From positions 108,198 to 172,197 of the forward strand of contig NZ_QJSW01000002.1 of the NCBI RefSeq assembly GCF_003217495.1: a stretch of 64,000 bases of DNA. The letters are read 5' to 3'. Numbering within the stretch: position 1 is the first letter of the stretch; the number at the start of each line of letters is the position of its first letter. The position numbers and the translations under genes were made by a program. Positions 60,385 to 64,000 of the stretch are shown in pieces. This stretch comes from Paenibacillus barcinonensis. GTDB lineage: Bacteria; Bacillota; Bacilli; Paenibacillales; Paenibacillaceae. The notes beneath the pieces are model-generated. The model was not told the origin of the DNA. It did not search any database and saw only the letters and a list, made by a program, of their open reading frames with translations.

Positions 60385-60684
60385 TTAGTCGCGTTAAACA
60401 CGATGATAATAAAGACGTTAATTACGATGATGGAAAAAAGACGTTGCAGTGTCTTTCAGAGAGCCGATGGTTGGTGCAAATCGGTGGCAGGCAAATGTTC
60501 TTGAGCGCTCCTGAGTTATTGCATTGAAACTGGAGTAGGTGCAATCGGTTTAGACCCGTTATCCTCTTCGGTCTTTCATTAGACCGCTAAGACTGTCGTT
60601 GCGAAACGGCAGTGAATTAGGGTGGTACCACGACAACTCTCGTCCCTTATTGCGCAAGCAGTATGTGGATTGAGAGTTTTTTTG
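60385..60684 (+). promoter_or_regulatory. T-box leader of serA, probably serine-tRNA responsive
   Basis: The region has the T-box hallmark AGGGTGGTACCACG at 60619-60632. Stem I features are present: GATGATG kink-turn-like motif, AGAGAG bulge near 60459-60464 and the GGTTGGTGCAA apical loop. A competing terminator AACTCTC/GAGAGTT (60635-60641 with 60672-60678) precedes seven T. Ser codons AGC (60504-60506) and TCC (60509-60511) are candidates for the specifier; I cannot fix which. Uncharged tRNA would favour antitermination and serA expression. Confidence 0.9.
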
Positions 60685-60853
60685 ATTGTTTTTGATAAAA
60701 TGAGTCCTGTGGAATCACCCTGTTTGTTTACCCTATTCCTCTGCTACAGTACCGCGTTGTTGGAGGGAAGAATCATTTGGTTTTAAGGAGGTTCTCCTGA
60801 CGGAGATCAATCCTTGACGAATATAGATATACAAATCCAAGGAGGAAGAAACC

Positions 60854-62449
60854 ATGTACAAAGTGTTAGTGTCGGACCCAATCAGTGATCTGGGAATTCA
60901 GCAGCTGGTGGATGCAAGTGATGTTGTTGTTGAGAAGAAAACCGGTCTTAGTGAAGATGAGCTTGTTGCCATTATCGGTGATTATGATGCACTCCTCGTT
61001 CGCAGTCAAACACGTGTTACCGAACGTATTATGACAGCGGGCACCAATCTTAAAGTCATTGGACGCGCAGGCGTTGGCGTTGACAATATTGAGCTTGAAC
61101 CTGCTACACAACGCGGTATCATCGTTATTAATGCACCTGACGGAAACACCATTACCACTTGTGAGCATACTTTTGCCATGATGATGGCACTGGCGCGGCA
61201 CATTCCACAAGCTTATGCCAAGACCATCCAAGGTACATGGGATCGGAAAACCTTCCTCGGTGTGGAATTGAGAAATAAAACGCTGGGTGTGCTCGGTATG
61301 GGACGGATCGGCAGCGAGGTTGCCAAACGTGCCAAAGCCTTCGGAATGGATATTCTCGCGTATGACCCTTTCCTTACAGAAGAGCGTGCGGAAAAAATGC
61401 AAGTGAAGCTGGCAAGTGTGGATGATATTATCCGCAATGCAGACTTCATGACGGTTCACACACCACTGACTCCAGAAACTCGTCATATGATTTCCCGTCC
61501 ACAGTTTGAAGTGATGAAAAAAGGGATGAGAATCATCAACTGCGCACGCGGCGGCGTTATTGACGAAATGGCACTTGTGGAAGCTATAGATGAAGGTATT
61601 GTAGCCGGTGCAGCATTTGACGTATTTGAGAGCGAGCCACCTGCGGCAGATCATCCGTTCCTCAACCACCCAAGCATCATTGTTACACCGCATTTGGGCG
61701 CATCCACGGTAGAAGCTCAGGAGAATGTAGCTATTGATGTATCCGAGCAGGTTCTTCATATTCTTCGTAATGAACCGTTCAAAAATGCTGTAAATATGCC
61801 ACCTGTAGCACCAGCGGTTATGAACAAGCTGCAGCCATATTTCAAACTGGGTGAGACGCTGGGTAGCTTTGCTGCTCAAATCACACAAAATGCTGTGCAA
61901 GAGATTCGCATTGATTATGCGGGTGAACTGTCCGAAGTGGATACATCACCATTAACACGTTATATCGTGAAGGGTGTTCTGGCCAGACATTTGGGCGGAG
62001 AAGCCAACATCGTTAACTCCATGCACCTTGCCAAAATCCGTGACTTGAATGTTGTAGTCAGCCAAACCTCGGCCACTAAAGGCTTCACTAACCTGATTAC
62101 CGTAACTCTGGTGACCAATCAGGATGCGGAAGAACGCCGTGTTGCAGGTACACTTCTTGCCGGGTACGGTGAGCGGATCGTTCGTCTGGACAAATTCCCG
62201 GTAGATATCGCTCCGGAAAGCCACCAGATTCTGATCTCCCATAATGATAAACCGGGTATCATCGGGCGTGTAGGTACATTGCTTGGTCAAAATGATGTAA
62301 ACATCGCCTCCATGCAGGTAGGCCGTAAAATTATTGGCGGTGCTGCGATCATGATTCTGACCGTAGATAAAGAAGTACCAAAAGATGTGCTGGTTCAGCT
62401 CACAGCTTTGCCTGAATTGAACACAGCCGTCGAGATTGTATTGGGCTAA
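60854..62449 (+). CDS. serA: D-3-phosphoglycerate dehydrogenase
   Basis: The first enzyme of serine synthesis, oxidising 3-phosphoglycerate to phosphohydroxypyruvate. At 531 residues it is the long type: substrate and NAD domains with [15 protein letters not shown], the catalytic Arg/Glu/His segments ([22 protein letters not shown]), an intervening domain and a C-terminal ACT domain ([16 protein letters not shown]) that usually binds serine. AAGGAGGAAG precedes the ATG. Control is by the T-box leader directly upstream and probably by serine feedback. Confidence 0.98.
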   Translation: MYKVLVSDPISDLGIQQLVDASDVVVEKKTGLSEDELVAIIGDYDALLVRSQTRVTERIMTAGTNLKVIGRAGVGVDNIELEPATQRGIIVINAPDGNTITTCEHTFAMMMALARHIPQAYAKTIQGTWDRKTFLGVELRNKTLGVLGMGRIGSEVAKRAKAFGMDILAYDPFLTEERAEKMQVKLASVDDIIRNADFMTVHTPLTPETRHMISRPQFEVMKKGMRIINCARGGVIDEMALVEAIDEGIVAGAAFDVFESEPPAADHPFLNHPSIIVTPHLGASTVEAQENVAIDVSEQVLHILRNEPFKNAVNMPPVAPAVMNKLQPYFKLGETLGSFAAQITQNAVQEIRIDYAGELSEVDTSPLTRYIVKGVLARHLGGEANIVNSMHLAKIRDLNVVVSQTSATKGFTNLITVTLVTNQDAEERRVAGTLLAGYGERIVRLDKFPVDIAPESHQILISHNDKPGIIGRVGTLLGQNDVNIASMQVGRKIIGGAAIMILTVDKEVPKDVLVQLTALPELNTAVEIVLG

Positions 62450-62471
62450 CATCGAGGCTTTTGTTATACAC

Positions 62472-62510
62472 AAAAAAGAGGCGGGAACGATCATGTTCCC
62501 GTCTCTTTTT
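62472..62510. terminator. Bidirectional terminator between serA and the collagen-like gene
   Basis: 11-bp stem GAGGCGGGAAC/GTTCCCGTCTC with a 6-nt loop, an A run before and a T run after. It serves both convergent genes. Confidence 0.95.
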
Positions 62511-62548
62511 GCTTTAAAATGTGCATTGTTGTGAAATCGTGAAATATT

Positions 62549-64000
<1,452 letters not shown>

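Noticed and set aside
60294..60527. 77-codon plus-strand open frame before serA
   Set aside because: It lies across the promoter and Stem I of the T-box and would start upstream of the transcription start.
60866..61900. 344-codon minus-strand open frame inside serA
   Set aside because: Shadow of serA. Cys/His/Trp-rich composition, no family motif, no start signal; serA is unmistakable.

Overview
This is a chromosomal window from a low-to-mid GC, spore-forming member of the Bacillales, most probably Paenibacillus or a close relative. The evidence is gene order that closely follows the Bacillus subtilis ypj-qcr-trp-aro-men-mtrB-hup-spoIVA-der-rpsA-cmk-ypeB-ypb region, sporulation genes (spoIVA, a spoVIF-type gene, ypeB, ypjB), bacillithiol genes, a menaquinol cytochrome bc complex and a collagen-like exosporium-type protein. 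There are no rRNA or tRNA genes, no complete insertion sequence, no phage and no CRISPR array. About 73 protein genes are supported, nearly all on the minus strand.

Layout. 1-9 kb: panBCD, birA, cca, bshA/bshB1, mgsA, dapB and ypjD. 9-15.3 kb: a YitT-family membrane protein (the only plus-strand gene here), ypjB, ypjA, qcrABC, ypiF and a 59-residue IDEAL-domain gene. 15-19 kb: a gamma-carbonic anhydrase, an unknown protein, a histidine phosphatase, an ECF sigma/anti-sigma pair and a compact candidate small RNA. 19-31 kb: the aromatic supraoperon, read aroC-aroB-aroH, then a long leader, then trpEDCFBA-hisC-tyrA. 31-38 kb: cheR, ndk, the menaquinone side-chain and ring genes (hepT, ubiX, a UbiA-type prenyltransferase, menG, hepS) and mtrB. 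38-44 kb: hup, a sugar ABC transporter and spoIVA. 44-54 kb: small sporulation and membrane genes, gpsA-plsY, der, rpsA, plsC-cmk and ypfAB. 54-60 kb: ypeB, prsW, a MecA paralogue and ypbGED. 60-64 kb: serA behind a T-box leader, then the 3' part of a collagen-like gene.

The most informative observation is a tryptophan-sensing circuit contained in the window. The gene at 37693-37914 encodes TRAP (MtrB) with the expected tryptophan- and RNA-contact residues. The leader between aroH and trpE has a promoter followed at once by eleven NAG triplets with mostly 2-3 nt spacing, the expected target of the TRAP 11-mer. Unlike B. subtilis, the only clear intrinsic terminator lies about 340 nt further downstream, so the way TRAP acts here is open. 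The second notable element is a candidate RNA of about 84 nt at 19106-19189, with its own near-consensus promoter, three stem-loops stacked without linkers and a pyrimidine-rich loop that could pair with Shine-Dalgarno sequences.

Many starts were moved inward from the longest open frame because a good ribosome-binding site and the family length favour the internal start; several genes start at TTG or GTG. All family assignments come from reading motifs and gene order, not from database searches.
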